Shown here piece by piece: positions 1 through 11,506 of a stretch of 64,000 nt of DNA. Numbering within the stretch: the first letter of the stretch is position 1; every line of letters begins with the position of its first letter. The position numbers and the translations under genes are program-made. Source of the DNA: Arabidopsis thaliana (lineage: Eukaryota; Streptophyta; Magnoliopsida; Brassicales; Brassicaceae); the NCBI RefSeq assembly GCF_000001735.4, contig NC_003076.8:20897835-20961834 (forward strand), read 5' to 3'. Below the pieces are notes generated by a model. It had not been told where the DNA came from. It did not search any database and was given only the letters and a program-made list of their open reading frames with translations.

Positions 1-534
1 AGACAAGATGTCTCGGAGATTGTGTCAAAGCTCAAAAAGTAGTGTTAACAGTCATCGTCAACCTCCAAACCATCCTCGAGGCAGACAAAACCATTAAGGT
101 AATTAAAACAATTGCCTTCAAAAAGTGCTTTAAGTTTTTCATATAATAATGCAATCCGAAACTAGCTTGCATTATCTTAATAGAATATTTACCGTGGTAG
201 TCGGTAAGTTTTGGGGATTGGTCTCAAATGAGATGTGTAAGAGACAAGAAGTAGTAAATCACTCGTTTTTCACCGAGGTTTATATGTCCTTTTCCTTTTG
301 TTGTTTCTTTCTCTCTTTTTGACTCATGTTTGGCTTTTCCCATGAGCTTTTCCAGCACATTCATCTGGATTGATTAAATAAAAAACTTGTTTATTCTGTG
401 ATTTAATTCTTACATTCAAATACTTATGCGTGAACTTGCTCTTATTATATAGTCTCCTACTACCTATTAAGTCTTTTAACGGTTCATAATCCTCTTAGTC
501 GTTGAGCCTTGTATGACTGCTTCTGTTGTGACCA
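1..534. other. Left-edge region, unresolved
   Basis: No gene is convincingly supported here. One plus-strand frame stays open from base 3 to about 158, with a possible splice donor after base 98. Another frame gives a short peptide ending in a stop near base 42. Either could be the last exon or 3' UTR of the upstream neighbour. I recall a RIN3-like E3 ligase gene next to RGF5 in Arabidopsis, but nothing here is long enough to show it. Bases from about 430 to 534 are likely promoter and leader of RGF5. Confidence 0.3.
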
Positions 535-920
535 ATGAGCTCAATCCATGTTGCTTCAATGATCCTTCTCTTGTTTCTCTTCTTGCATCATTCTGATTCT
601 CGTCACCTCGACAATGTCCACATTACAGCGTCTCGGTTTTCACTCGTCAAGGTTCTTGATCCACATTTCAATTCATCAACTTTTCATTTACTTTCATGTT
701 CTTCGTATTTGCGGTATCTGTTTATCACCTTCTCAAAACTAAGGCTTCTTTTTGTTTTTCTGTGGCTTAGGATCAAAATGTTGTCTCTAGTTCGACATCT
801 AAAGAACCCGTTAAAGTTTCTCGGTTTGTGCCGGGTCCATTGAAGCACCACCATCGTCGTCCACCGCTCTTATTTGCAGATTATCCGAAGCCGTCCACTC
901 GGCCTCCACGCCATAACTGA
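535..920 (+). CDS. RGF5: Root meristem growth factor / GOLVEN peptide precursor
   Basis: This two-exon gene (535-651, 771-920) encodes an 88-residue secreted precursor. Residues 1-22 form a hydrophobic signal peptide rich in Leu and Phe, ending near His-Ser-Asp-Ser. A variable, basic middle follows. The last 13 residues are DYPKPSTRPPRHN, which carries the RGF/GLV/CLEL hallmark: an Asp-Tyr sulfation site at the start and PPRHN at the very C-terminus. In this family TPST sulfates the Tyr, subtilases release the peptide, and RGFR/RGI receptor kinases perceive it to maintain the root stem-cell niche. The 119-base intron separates the signal-peptide exon from the mature-peptide exon, so no single open frame shows both. 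The symbol rests on the motif plus the position just upstream of TPPA. Confidence 0.93.
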
Positions 921-1217
921 AACCTCTCTCTTTAGTTTTTTTTTTTTGTCTTCATATTTAGTGTTTTTGTATGTGAGAGAGAGTACATACGTCCTTAACA
1001 GTTTTCTTAATATGTTTCCAAATGTGGAATTCTTTTGAAGTATAGGTTCATGTTTTCATTTCTAGCTGACAAAATCCATCTATTTTGAGTAAGTTTTGGG
1101 TAAGAGACGCATTCATAGCTGCTCAAACTATCACGAATTTGCTTGCCGGTTTAGGCCCATTACAGGTTAAAAGCCCAATTGTGGCTCATTTACATTCTCT
1201 ATCAATTTTGTAAATGT

Positions 1218-1264
1218 AAGCAAATGTGTGATTTTGCCCAAAAAAAAAAAAAAGCAAATGTGTG
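1218..1264 (+). repeat. Minimal poly(A) insertion with 13-base target-site duplication
   Basis: AAGCAAATGTGTG occurs at 1218-1230 and 1252-1264. Between the copies sit ATTTTGCCC and a run of A that merges with the second copy. A poly(A) tract ending at a direct repeat of this length is the form left by target-primed reverse transcription with extreme 5' truncation. Confidence 0.6.
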
Positions 1265-2667
1265 CATGCATGTAATGAATTCGCTACTAGACTACTACTA
1301 TAATTGAGTGTAACTTTCAATAGATAGTAATGAATTCGTATAACATATTGTTCTTAATTCATGTGACGTAAGACGACTGTATTCTTTGATAAACTATTAG
1401 GATATTAGTAGTTTATAGTCTAAAAATATCATGAAACTAAACGAAATTCAAGTTAAAAAAAATGGAGTTGTTGAGGCATGAACGATGGTCAAAGGGAGGA
1501 GCAGAAACAGCGGCGTCAAACAAGAGGATTCTGACTGGTAAATTTCAATTTCCAAAAGATCTTCCAATTTTTATACTCTACTACTATTAAACAATAATTA
1601 CTACTATATGATTTAACATAATATATCTTCATAAACAAGTTTCAAAATAAGTAAAATGAGTCGAGAATCCAACTGGTGAAATGGTCCTACCTACAATCTT
1701 CCCTCAATTGGTACCGAACGAACCTTACATCTCCTCGAAAAGCCAAATCTCCATATATATATTTTTTTTCTTACAAAACAGTCTTTCATTTTCCACTTCT
1801 AAAATTGGTTCCAATTTTTTGTCGTCTTCTTGTCAGAATCTTTGACCGTCTTCTTTGTAGTATTGCTTAAATTACACTGCCTCTCGTCAAAACTAAGTTT
1901 GACCCGACTTTTCTTTCTTTAAACAACTTCTTTGAGACGTCGGCTCTTTATTTTTATTTTCTTGTGTTCTTCTTCTGTTTAAACACCATAATCAAATTTG
2001 GTCAAGTGGTACGGTAGCAAGTAGTAACTGTTTTTACTGGTTAAACTGATTATTGAACTCAATGAATGACATCTTTATTGATTTTGTGACCACATCATTC
2101 AGATATTTGATTTGGACTGATAGTCTAAAACATGTTTATATCGAGTTTCGAAAAATATTGTTAGTGAGTTATGAAATAAAAACCTTACATAATCTCTGCT
2201 TGGAAAACAAAAGCTTATAGTGTTAGATGAAACAGTAAAATAATAATTCGAAACAACAAATAACATTGTGACCGCTCATAATTGTTGAGAAGAAGAAAGT
2301 AACTAAAGTAAAATCATACGAAGAAAGAAAGTAAAACCATAAAATAGGCTTTGATCAACAAGCCAACAACTTTATGCCACGTAACCAAATCCTATGGTTA
2401 GAATTTCATATTGATCGATGATCCCACATGGAGCCCATGTCGTCCCACGAGAGGTCCCTCTGGTTTTTCTTTTGGAACTGAGTCTAAAGAAAATGACATT
2501 TTATTATATATAAAAAAAAACGTCACCGACCTCCTCCTCTACACCAGCTGTGTCCGAGAGCGACGGCACCATAAAGGAGCCATCTCACGGTGGCGGGACC
2601 AAACCTCTAATTCGACTTATCCACGTCAGACCTGACTCGACTAAAACCACGCTTTGAAACCATCTGC

Positions 2668-2673
2668 CACGTG
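2668..2673. promoter_or_regulatory. G-box / ABRE-like CACGTG upstream of TPPA
   Basis: The context GCCACGTGTC matches a G-box with an ABRE-type core, a bZIP/bHLH binding site. It lies about 0.4-0.5 kb upstream of the likely start of the TPPA leader. Function is inferred from the motif alone. Confidence 0.4.
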
Positions 2674-3331
2674 TCTTTCGCCGTTGTTTTTTATAGATCC
2701 ACATTTGGGCCCCCATTATGATCGGCGGTTTTTTTGGAACCTTTAATTAATTAGAAACACATTAGCCACACTAATTAATTTAATGTTAACCAACCACCAC
2801 ATTTAAATATATGAAATCACGGCGTTACATCACGCGCTAAACGGGATATCGTATATCTCACGCGCTATTCTCATTGGCTGCGTATAGTACACGTACACGT
2901 CACCTGTTTTCTCAAAAATTTCTGGCGAGTCAACAACCGTCGGGAGAGAAAAAAAAAGTTCATTTTTTTTATTTGTCTATTTTCTTCTGTTTTTTTTTTA
3001 TTAGTTAGCTTCACAAAATCTTATATTTATATTTTCTAATTTCTGATATCAGAATTTTTTGGAGTTTATTTATTTTGGGGATAGTTTCTCTGCGATTTTC
3101 TTGGGCACTTAAAAAGACATTTTTATTCACAGTTCGTCTTTAGGCAAATCTCTCCGTTTCTTATTTTTCTTCTCCTTTCCCATTTATTTTCTGTGTCCCT
3201 TGTTTGGTTCCAGAGAAACCGCGAGAAACAAAAAAATCAGAGAAGAAGAAGAGAAAACAAAAAAAAAAATCTGTCTTCTTCCCGTCGTTTAACGCTTTCA
3301 GTTTCGAAAGTTGTATCTGCATTTTTCTCAG

Positions 3332-4322
3332 GTAATCATTTCTTAGCTTAAAGTTTAGTGTTTTATACCATTTTAGCATAAAGTCACCATTTTTACAATC
3401 TCTGTTCTTTGTTATGAGCTGGGATTTTTTAGTTTTGGTTCAAAGTTGAAGTCTTTTTGGGATGTTTGTTGTATGGTTGAATGTCTGAACCAAACCAGTT
3501 TAAGAAAAACCGGATTTTGTTTTCTGGGTTTAGGAATTTGGTAGTTTGTTTATTATGGGTTGGATTTTATGTGAAGTGACAATGATTTGTCAAGCTTTAA
3601 GCACAACACATTTGAAATGGTGGTGGTGGGTCAAGACAATGTTTCATTGTCTATTCTCTGCAAGTGTGTTACTAAACTTTTGGTAAAAATTTATGTTTTC
3701 TTCGATACCATACAAAATCTTCTGATGTGCCTGTCTTTGTGCTTATACATTTGTGGCAATTTGGTATTCAATATTTATATATCTGAAATGTAGTTTTACC
3801 ACAGTAGTTTCTCTCCAAAATGTGTTTGTTTTTTATGCTTGAAATGTAGGGTTTGGATTTTTGCTCTATTCTTTAGCTTTAGATGTTTGGTTGGTAAAAA
3901 TTGTGAAATAATCCCAAAGTAATACAGAGATTTTCTATATCAGTCAGAAATTTCTATTTGGAGAAATAATCCCAAACTTTTGTTCCTTTGATAGAGAGGT
4001 TCAATATTGGCTATAATGCGATCTCTCTGGCATTACCCTTGAAAATTTTCTATTACAAAGTAAAGTCATTTCATGAATAATGTGTTTTCTTGATTACCTT
4101 TTGGTACAACTGTCAGCAAACTAAAGACAAAGAAATGTTACAAACCTTTTGTTTGTTTCTCATTGGCTCATAGCTTGAGGTCTATGTGTGATTTTGGTAT
4201 CCAATGTTTTCTTGTTATAGCTTAAGAGAATGTTTTCAAACTTTTTTCAACAGATACAATCTTAGTAATCACACTTGAGTATTTTTCTTAACTGGTTTTG
4301 TTTCTTGGCATCTTCATTTCAG
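3332..4322 (+). other. Predicted leader intron of TPPA
   Basis: A GTAATC donor follows a CT-rich leader ending in TTTTTCTCAG, and a TTTCAG acceptor sits about 110 bases before the ATG. The interval is T-rich, as plant introns are, and has no convincing coding frame. The splice sites are predicted by eye. Confidence 0.6.
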
Positions 4323-4431
4323 GGTCTATATTTCTCTGAGGAATTGGATTCTTATAGAAGTTAAACCGCAGAGCTTCTTCTATCCAATAGTCCTCTGAGA
4401 ATCGTCGATATAGTTTGCTGATATAGTTGTT

Positions 4432-6458
4432 ATGGACATGAAATCTGGTCACTCGTCTCCTGTAATGACTGATTCTCCACCAATAAGCAACTCAAGATTA
4501 ACCATTCGTCAGAATAGACTTCCTTACTCATCAGCAGCAGCCACGGCTATCTCACAGAACAACAATCTCTTACTAACCGTTCCAAGAAAGAAAACTGGGA
4601 TCCTTGATGATGTTAAGTCTAATGGTTGGCTTGATGCGATGAAATCTTCTTCTCCTCCTCCTACAATACTTAACAAAGATAACTTAAGCAATGATGCTAC
4701 GGATATGACTTATCGCGAATGGATGGTCAGTCCCTTACTGTCCTTTTTTTCATCTGAAAATATGTGCCGTTGTTTTGATGTTGATAGTCTTCTTTTTGTT
4801 TTGTTTTATAATCCTGTTTTAGCAGCTCAAGTATCCATCAGCTCTTACCTCTTTTGAGAAAATCATGAGTTTTGCAAAAGGCAAAAGAATAGCATTGTTT
4901 CTTGATTATGACGGGACACTTTCGCCTATTGTTGAGGAACCTGATTGTGCATACATGTCAAGTGCTGTAAGTTTTTAACTTTCCTCTATTAAATTCAATT
5001 GCTAAAACAGATCAAATTTGTGATTCATCCTCATAATGAATTATATGGTTCACGCCTTTTTACATGTTTAGATGCGTAGTGCAGTGCAAAATGTTGCCAA
5101 GTATTTCCCTACCGCGATCATTAGTGGAAGAAGCCGGGATAAGGTAATCTTTCTACATGTTTTATTTTCTTCATCAAGAACATTTTCTTGTGTGATCTAA
5201 TGTAATAATAGTACATTTTGCTTCATCTAGGTGTATGAGTTTGTTAATTTGAGTGAACTTTATTACGCCGGAAGCCATGGAATGGACATCATGAGTCCCG
5301 CAGGAGAATCTTTAAACCATGAACATAGCCGTACTGTATCAGTTTACGAACAGGTTCATTTTCTTGCTTTTTGTTTGTTTTCTACAATATCTGTTTGCTA
5401 CATCAGATTCTTAAAATGTGATGTTTGCAAATTTCAGGGGAAAGATGTAAATCTATTCCAGCCTGCTAGCGAGTTTCTCCCGATGATCGATAAGGTATTT
5501 TGAAACACATCTTCTGCTATATATAACAACATCATGTATGATTGTTGAACTCTTGATATGATCTTCTCAGGTGCTTTGTTCTCTTATAGAGAGTACAAAA
5601 GATATCAAAGGGGTAAAAGTAGAAGACAACAAGTTCTGCATCTCTGTGCATTACCGCAATGTAGAAGAAAAGGTTTGGTTTCTCAATTCAGTAACATTTT
5701 TGGTTCCTTTATAAACCAATACACTTTCTTGAAAAAGCTCTTCTTTGTTACAGAACTGGACATTGGTTGCACAGTGTGTAGATGATGTCATCAGAACATA
5801 TCCAAAACTACGGCTAACACATGGCCGGAAGGTAAAAACGTCTGAAATCTTTCTTACGTATTTCAACAAAAAGAAGTTCAAAGTTTTGATTTTGTTCTCT
5901 TGGTTTGTATGTTTTGCTTAAAAGGTTTTAGAGATCCGTCCTGTGATTGACTGGGACAAAGGGAAAGCTGTGACATTTCTACTTGAATCACTCGGTAGTT
6001 AACAAAATCCTTCTCATCTATCTGCTTCTGTTCTGAATCTTGGTTTGGTTTGGCCATTGACTTTAATACATTTCTCAGGCCTAAACAACTGTGAGGATGT
6101 TCTTCCAATCTATGTTGGGGATGATCGAACAGACGAAGATGCATTTAAGGTTTGTTCTTATAAACACATTGAGCTAAAACATTTCATTAAGAAATAGTTT
6201 TGACTTAAAGTGCAAGTAATGTCAGGTACTACGAGATGGACCAAACCACGGTTATGGTATATTAGTCTCTGCTGTGCCTAAAGACAGCAATGCCTTTTAC
6301 TCGCTTCGTGACCCGTCTGAGGTAAATTAAGAAATCATTCAACTGAAAATACTTGAGCTACGATTTTAGATCATACGAGTTTGATATTTTTGTTATGTAT
6401 ATATCAGGTGATGGAGTTTCTGAAGTCATTGGTGACATGGAAGAGATCAATGGGTTAA
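4432..6458 (+). CDS. TPPA: Trehalose-6-phosphate phosphatase
   Basis: The enzyme dephosphorylates trehalose-6-phosphate to trehalose, controlling a sugar-signalling metabolite. Eleven coding exons (4432-4725, 4826-4966, 5072-5143, 5231-5353, 5438-5494, 5571-5672, 5754-5831, 5925-5994, 6079-6149, 6226-6321, 6408-6458) give 384 residues. The HAD nucleophile motif DYDGTL starts near residue 125, SGRSRD near 163, AGSHGMD near 182, and the acidic motif GDDRTDED near 325, all typical of plant TPPs. The first ~98 residues are the usual poorly conserved N-terminal extension. The leader appears to contain an intron (donor 3332, acceptor ending 4322), a common arrangement in Arabidopsis TPPs. The start is the first ATG of exon 2. 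A decayed copy of part of this gene lies about 1.4 kb downstream. Confidence 0.96.
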
Positions 6459-7001
6459 AGTAGAAGAAGAAGATGTAGAAGAAAAGTGGTTAACGTTAAT
6501 ATATATTACAAATATGCAAGTTAGAGGTTTATTGTTACTTTTCGGCTTTATACAAAAACTACCGTTGAGATTTAACTTAACGGTATCGGAGGAGAGATCA
6601 CATGATGGCTTAAAACATGCCGGAGATACTTTTTCCGACCAATCTCTTTATCTTCTACAACTGTAAATTCCTCCATCTCCGGATTAATTCAAGACATTTT
6701 TGTTTAAAATTTTATGTGAAGTAATAACTTTTTAATAGAACAAAATGCAACATAACGTTCACATTCTTCTCAATCAAAATTGAGCAAAGCTAAATTTGCA
6801 GAGAGGAAAAAATAAGATGGAATATTTTGATTGTTTATTGCTTATTGTATTTGTTTGCTTTATGTTGAGTTGGTTTAGTCCTAATTTCATAAAAAAAAAA
6901 CCATAGAACCTATTGATAACATATTACAGTTTGGGACAAGCTTAAGCTGCACGATACTGAATCCAAAGAAATGTCTATTATAAATAGTTGTTGCTAGGGC
7001 A
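6459..7001. other. Convergent 3' ends of TPPA and the small peptide gene
   Basis: AT-rich sequence holding the TPPA 3' UTR and the 3' UTR of the minus-strand peptide gene. I see no other gene. Confidence 0.5.
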
Positions 7002-7623
7002 CTAGGGTTTTGTACATCGTTTTGGCGAGCCTGGTATATTTGATGAGCCTGGTCTATTGGGTGGCCCTCTTCCATGTGCATGCGGTGAACAACTTCCACC
7101 TACCTCAGCCTTGATCTCTGTGATCACCTTTTGATCCCAAACCCCTTCTCCTATTAATGAAACAAACAGCACTTTCAATAGTTAGAGTAAAAAACATTTT
7201 TCTATATTTTAGTTAAATCAATCCAAATCAAACAAACATTGTATTAAAAACCAGTTAACATATCTAGTGGGAGAAAAATTATAAGGATTTCAGTTTTTTT
7301 CTCTTTTCTTCATATGCTAAGAAATTGTAATATTAAACTGCAAAAAGGAAATTAAATGGTTTAAACTTTATTTTCTTTGAGTTTTCTATTATTTGAGAGA
7401 TATTTTGCTAAAGATGGAATCTGAAACCAAAATCGAGATCAAAGTAAATATGGAGTAACAATGGACCCCCATTCATTTTTAAATCCAAAAACTGAACCAA
7501 ACTTAAACTGGGCATATATAAAAACTTACTGGCTTCGTATGGTACTCGAGCCTCTGCTGTGTTTGATAGTCCAGTGAGCAACAGAAAACTCAAAGTCAGT
7601 AAGCAAACCACAACGTTATACAT
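7002..7623 (-). CDS. Small secreted cysteine-containing peptide precursor (SCOOP/STMP-like candidate)
   Basis: Two exons on the minus strand (7530-7623, then 7002-7150), joined by clean GTAAGT and TAG splice sites, give an 80-residue protein. Residues 1-25 are a strong signal peptide: a Leu/Val-rich core ending in an Ala-Glu-Ala type site. The middle is Lys/Glu-rich. The C-terminal ~30 residues are rich in Gly, Pro, Ser, Arg and His, with two cysteines, ending in PGSSNIPGSPKRCTKP. Signal peptide in exon 1 and short Pro/Ser/Gly-rich C-terminus in exon 2 resembles Brassicaceae phytocytokine precursors of the SCOOP/STMP kind, but I cannot match it to a named member and it lacks a clear SxS core. 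The gene lies between TPPA and a TPP gene fragment, convergent with TPPA. Function is not established. Confidence 0.7.
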
Positions 7624-7812
7624 TTTTTTATAGTATGGTCGTTTTTTTTTTTCCGGTACGTAGTTTTAAAAGGATGAGTTTTTGAAATGTGAATTCATGA
7701 ATATATGTAGAGAAATGAACTCACGTAATCACGTTGCGATGATAATTTCAATGATTTTTCTTTTGTAATAAAGATAAGGTTACGCGGATACTCCTTTTTT
7801 TCTTTGTGGAAA

Positions 7813-8110
7813 ATGCGTAATTGACTCTTGAAATGTATCAAGTCCTCTTATGGAGAACAACGTATTTGACTACTTCCCAATACCGGTATCATTAGTGGAA
7901 GAATCAGAATTAAGGTAATGGTTTACTTGTTATTTTCTTCATATTGTATATAACGTTTTCTTGTGTGGTCAAATGTAATAACAATCCCCTTTTTTCATTC
8001 ATGTCTATGAGTTTGTTAGATTGAGTGAACTTTATTACGCTTATCTCTATTATGAATCTTGGTTAGGTTTGTTGACTCTGAAACATTGTTTAATTCAGGC
8101 CTACATAATG
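7813..8110 (+). pseudogene. Truncated TPP gene fragment (TPPA-like)
   Basis: The sequence repeats parts of TPPA in order. Bases 7813-7915 match exon 3, including ATTAGTGGAAGAA and the donor AAGGTAAT. The following intron matches too (TTATTTTCTTCAT, TTTTCTTGTGTG, AATGTAATAA). Exon 4 then appears as TATGAGTTTGTTAGATTGAG with TGAACTTTATTACGC near 8005-8040. The match jumps at once to the intron before TPPA exon 9 (GAATCTTGGTTAGGTTTG) and its acceptor with CAGGCCTA near 8097. Retained introns show a DNA-level duplication, not a processed copy. Exons 5-8 are missing, frameshifts are present, and no open frame survives. Confidence 0.75.
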
Positions 8111-9452
8111 AACTTGTATTTTTTCTTTTAGTTACATTTTTCTTGTTGCCGTTTCCTACCAAAAGAACTTTCCACAAAATGTTTTCAAAATGGATGGGTT
8201 TTGATAAAGGGTTTTGTGCAAAACAAATTCTTCAACTCACCAATTTTTGCAAAGAAACCATATATAATTAATTTGCGCTTGTAGCTCGAGCAACTCTTCC
8301 AATTTCGATTGTGAATGAAGCATCAAGCAAACTCTACATGAGTGGTAACATAGTCCAAACCTGACGCGGATAAATAACATTGAAAAATCAAAGTTCACCC
8401 ACCTCCACTTGATTACAATATGTAGGACATAAAGTGTCTTTCGTTAGACTTTGTCAAGCTAAGTTTGCTCTGCCACTCATAAGCTATTGGAAAGGCATCC
8501 ACCATAAAAATTTAAGGAGTTTTTTTGGACTCCTTGATGCTTTCCAATTTGCTTAGAAAAGATTTGGAAATTAAGGTTTTTCTACATACTCACAAAGTCA
8601 CAATTGTTTTAAAAAAATTAATTTATCATTGTTGACTTTGAAAAAGTGAATGTGACGAGAATAAATAGAACAAGATGAGCTAGGAAAACAATTAAGAGAT
8701 TTAAAAAGATGTTAAAAGTGTTATATTGGTAAAAATCAAATCCTCTATCGTCTCCACCAATCAACCCCACAAATCTTCATCCATCTTGAAATGAACATTA
8801 ACAATGTTGATTTTTATCAACGGTTTGCAACTGCATGCAGTTGTGGAATTGCCAAATAGTGCCATGGAAAATATGTGCATAAATTAATTTCAAGCCATAC
8901 TTGGTTTGAATAAGCATGATTATATTACATATGCGTTTACAAATTTTTGAATAAAATCTGCAAAATTCGAACCCCCATATCAAATCTTGAATATCCCAAA
9001 GTATAATTCAGTAGAAAACGGAGATTTACTTTGTAAATCATAAAGATATTCTGACAGTACATAATTATTATATATTTAAGTCGGATTAACGATGTTTAGC
9101 TTCATTTTTCAAGAATTCTAACATGAAAAATTGGATATATATAGGTCTCAGATTCTTACATGTGAATTGTGAAATATTGTGAGTTGGAGAAGCGTGCTTT
9201 TGTTCAACCGTGCGCTTTACGTAAAGGTATGTCATTGGTGCATGGGAGCCTTTAATTTTTTACTGTAAAAATATCTCAAGTGACCCGTGAATCTAAAGAT
9301 TATAAAGATTACATATATAGAGAAGGCTCGTTTGTCTTTAATATACATAAACTAGCAATATTTGAATATTCATGGCATGACCCCATTATTGCTATATAAA
9401 AAGAGCCAAGTGTCCAATTCCTGATTTCAGATGAAGTAAAAGACAACCAAAT
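8111..9452. other. Intergenic region upstream of GH3.8
   Basis: AT-rich sequence without a supported gene. The last ~60 bases before the GH3.8 ATG are likely its leader, preceded by a TATA element. Confidence 0.45.
9393..9400 (+). promoter_or_regulatory. TATA box of GH3.8
   Basis: TATATAAA lies about 55 bases before the start codon of the GH3 gene. This spacing allows a short leader of roughly 25-30 bases. Confidence 0.55.
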
Positions 9453-11506
9453 ATGAGTTTATGCTCTGATCTCACTGAGAAATTAGACGAGGAGATTTTA
9501 GAGGACTTGACGTCCAATGTGAAGCAAATACAAGACAACGTATTGGAGGAGATACTCACACTTAATGCTAACACAGAGTATCTTCGACGTTTTCTCCATG
9601 GGAGCTCTAGTAAAGAGCTTTTCAAGAAGAACGTCCCTGTGGTGACCTACGAGGATGTGAAGCCTTTTATCGATCGTGTCACGAATGGAGAGCCCTCTGA
9701 TATTATCTCTGGCAACCCCATTACCGGATTCCTTCTAAGGTATATACTTTTCATTTCCTGGCTTTTTTCTTCTTTTCAAAAATTGTATTAGAGCAACTTT
9801 ATCATTGGTTATTATACAATCAATGTGAGTGATGTTAGAAACTCTAGAGATAATGTGCTCTAATGGTTTTTCACTGTAGTTCTGGAACATCCGGAGGAAA
9901 ACAGAAGATGTTTCCTCGTAACAACAAGTACTTGGAAAACATAAAATTCATCTTTTATTACCGATCGCTCGTTATAAGCAAGTAATGATGATAACACAAC
10001 ATATTCTTTTAATAAAACATTTTTATATTTGTAGATTATTGATGAAAGTCTCTTTTGGTGTCATGATAGGCATATAGATGGTCTTGAACATGGAAAGGGA
10101 ATGGTATTTAACTTTTGTACATCAGAGAACACAACTCCTTCTGGTTTGCCATCATCAGCTGCATCGACGAGCTTCTTCAAGAGTGATTATTTCAAGAACC
10201 GACCATCGTATTGGCATTGGTCTTACACAAGCCCTGACGAAGTCATATTGTGTTCAGACACCAAGCAGACTTTGTACTGTCATCTTCTATGCGGTCTTGT
10301 TCAAAGAGACGATGTTGTGAAGGTTGGTGCCGCCTTTGTTACTATTTTGGTCCGAGCAATAAATCTTCTTGAGAATTCTTGGAAGGAAATTTGCACTAAT
10401 ATCCGTTTTGGTCATCTTAGTGAGTGGATCACTGATATTAGTTGTAGAGACTCCGTTTCAAAGATTCTTGGAGAGCCTAATCCTGAATTGGCTGATCTCA
10501 TAGAAAATGAATGCAACAATAAATCATGGGAAGGTATAGTTCCAAGACTTTGGCCTAAAGCCAAATTCATAGAATGCATTGCAACCGGTCAAATGGCTCA
10601 ACACATCCCAACATTGGAGTTTTACTCTAACAAGTTGCCATCGATTTCCTCGAGTTACGTATCTTCTGAAACTATGTTTGGTATTAATATGAGTCCTCTT
10701 TGCAAACCAGAAAATGTATCATACACATTTCTGCCCAACTTGTCATATTTTGAGTTCCTACTTGTTGATGCCGGTGACAAAACCGAAATTGTTGATCTCG
10801 TGGATGTCAAGTTAGGGTGCTATTACGAGCCCTTGGTCACAAATCATTCCGGTGAGTACTTAGGAAAAATTATTGATATATATACATACACTCGACTAAT
10901 CGATTAATTATATTGTTTTTGTTTTTGCTAGGCCTACACAGATATAAGATGGGTGATATTTTACTGGTGACTGGATTTTATAATAATGCACCTCAATTTA
11001 GATTTGTGCGTAGAGGAAATCTGACTCTAAGTATTCATTTGGAGATAACTACAGATGAAGACCTTTTAAACGCGGTCACAGACGCAAAGATGGTTCTTGA
11101 ATCATCAAATTTGATGTTGATGGACTTCACAAGCTATGCGGATATTTCTACTACTCCGGGTCATTATGTTCTTTATTGGGAGCTCAAAGCAAAATACCGC
11201 AACGACATTGTTGAAATCGATAAGAATGTTTTGGTAGAATGTTGCTATGTGGTGGAAGAATCATTGAACAATTCTTATAGAGTATATAGGAGTAAAGGTG
11301 GATTAATTGGAGCTTTGGAGATAAGATTGGTGCAGCAAGGAACTTTTGATGCTCTCATGGAGTTTTTCATCACTCAAGGTGCTTCTTCAACTCAATACAA
11401 GACACCTATTTGCATCAAATCTACTGAGGCCTTGGTGATTTTAGAAGAAAATGTCCATGCTTGTTTCTTTACTGATAAGTCCCTTTCTTTGAACTTTTCG
11501 TCATAA
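9453..11506 (+). CDS. GH3.8: GH3 family acyl-acid amido synthetase
   Basis: Four exons (9453-9739, 9880-9981, 10070-10851, 10932-11506) give 581 residues, the usual GH3 length. GH3 enzymes adenylate a carboxylic acid such as a hormone or benzoate and join it to an amino acid in the cytosol. The nucleotide-binding motif SSGTSGGKQK crosses the exon 1/2 junction near residue 96. The second motif is YVSSETMFGI and the third is YKMGDILLVTGFY. The divergent sequence resembles the Brassicaceae-expanded GH3 group that includes PBS3/GH3.12 rather than the IAA- or JA-conjugating groups, so the substrate cannot be read from the sequence. The start is the first ATG after the TATA element. The GH3.8 symbol is recalled for this locus and is less certain than the family. 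Confidence 0.92.

Larger units (their letters stand above)
921..3090. other. RGF5-TPPA intergenic region
   Basis: AT-rich spacer with no gene-like open frame. It contains the RGF5 3' end, a small direct-repeat/poly(A) structure at 1218-1264, and the upstream region of TPPA. The last 500 bases are relatively GC-rich for this window and carry a CACGTG box near 2668 and a CCAAT-type motif near 2872. The TPPA leader probably begins around 3090. Confidence 0.5.

Noticed and set aside
8059..8271. 70-codon frame downstream of the TPP relic
   Set aside because: It begins inside the relic and continues into AT-rich DNA with no motif.
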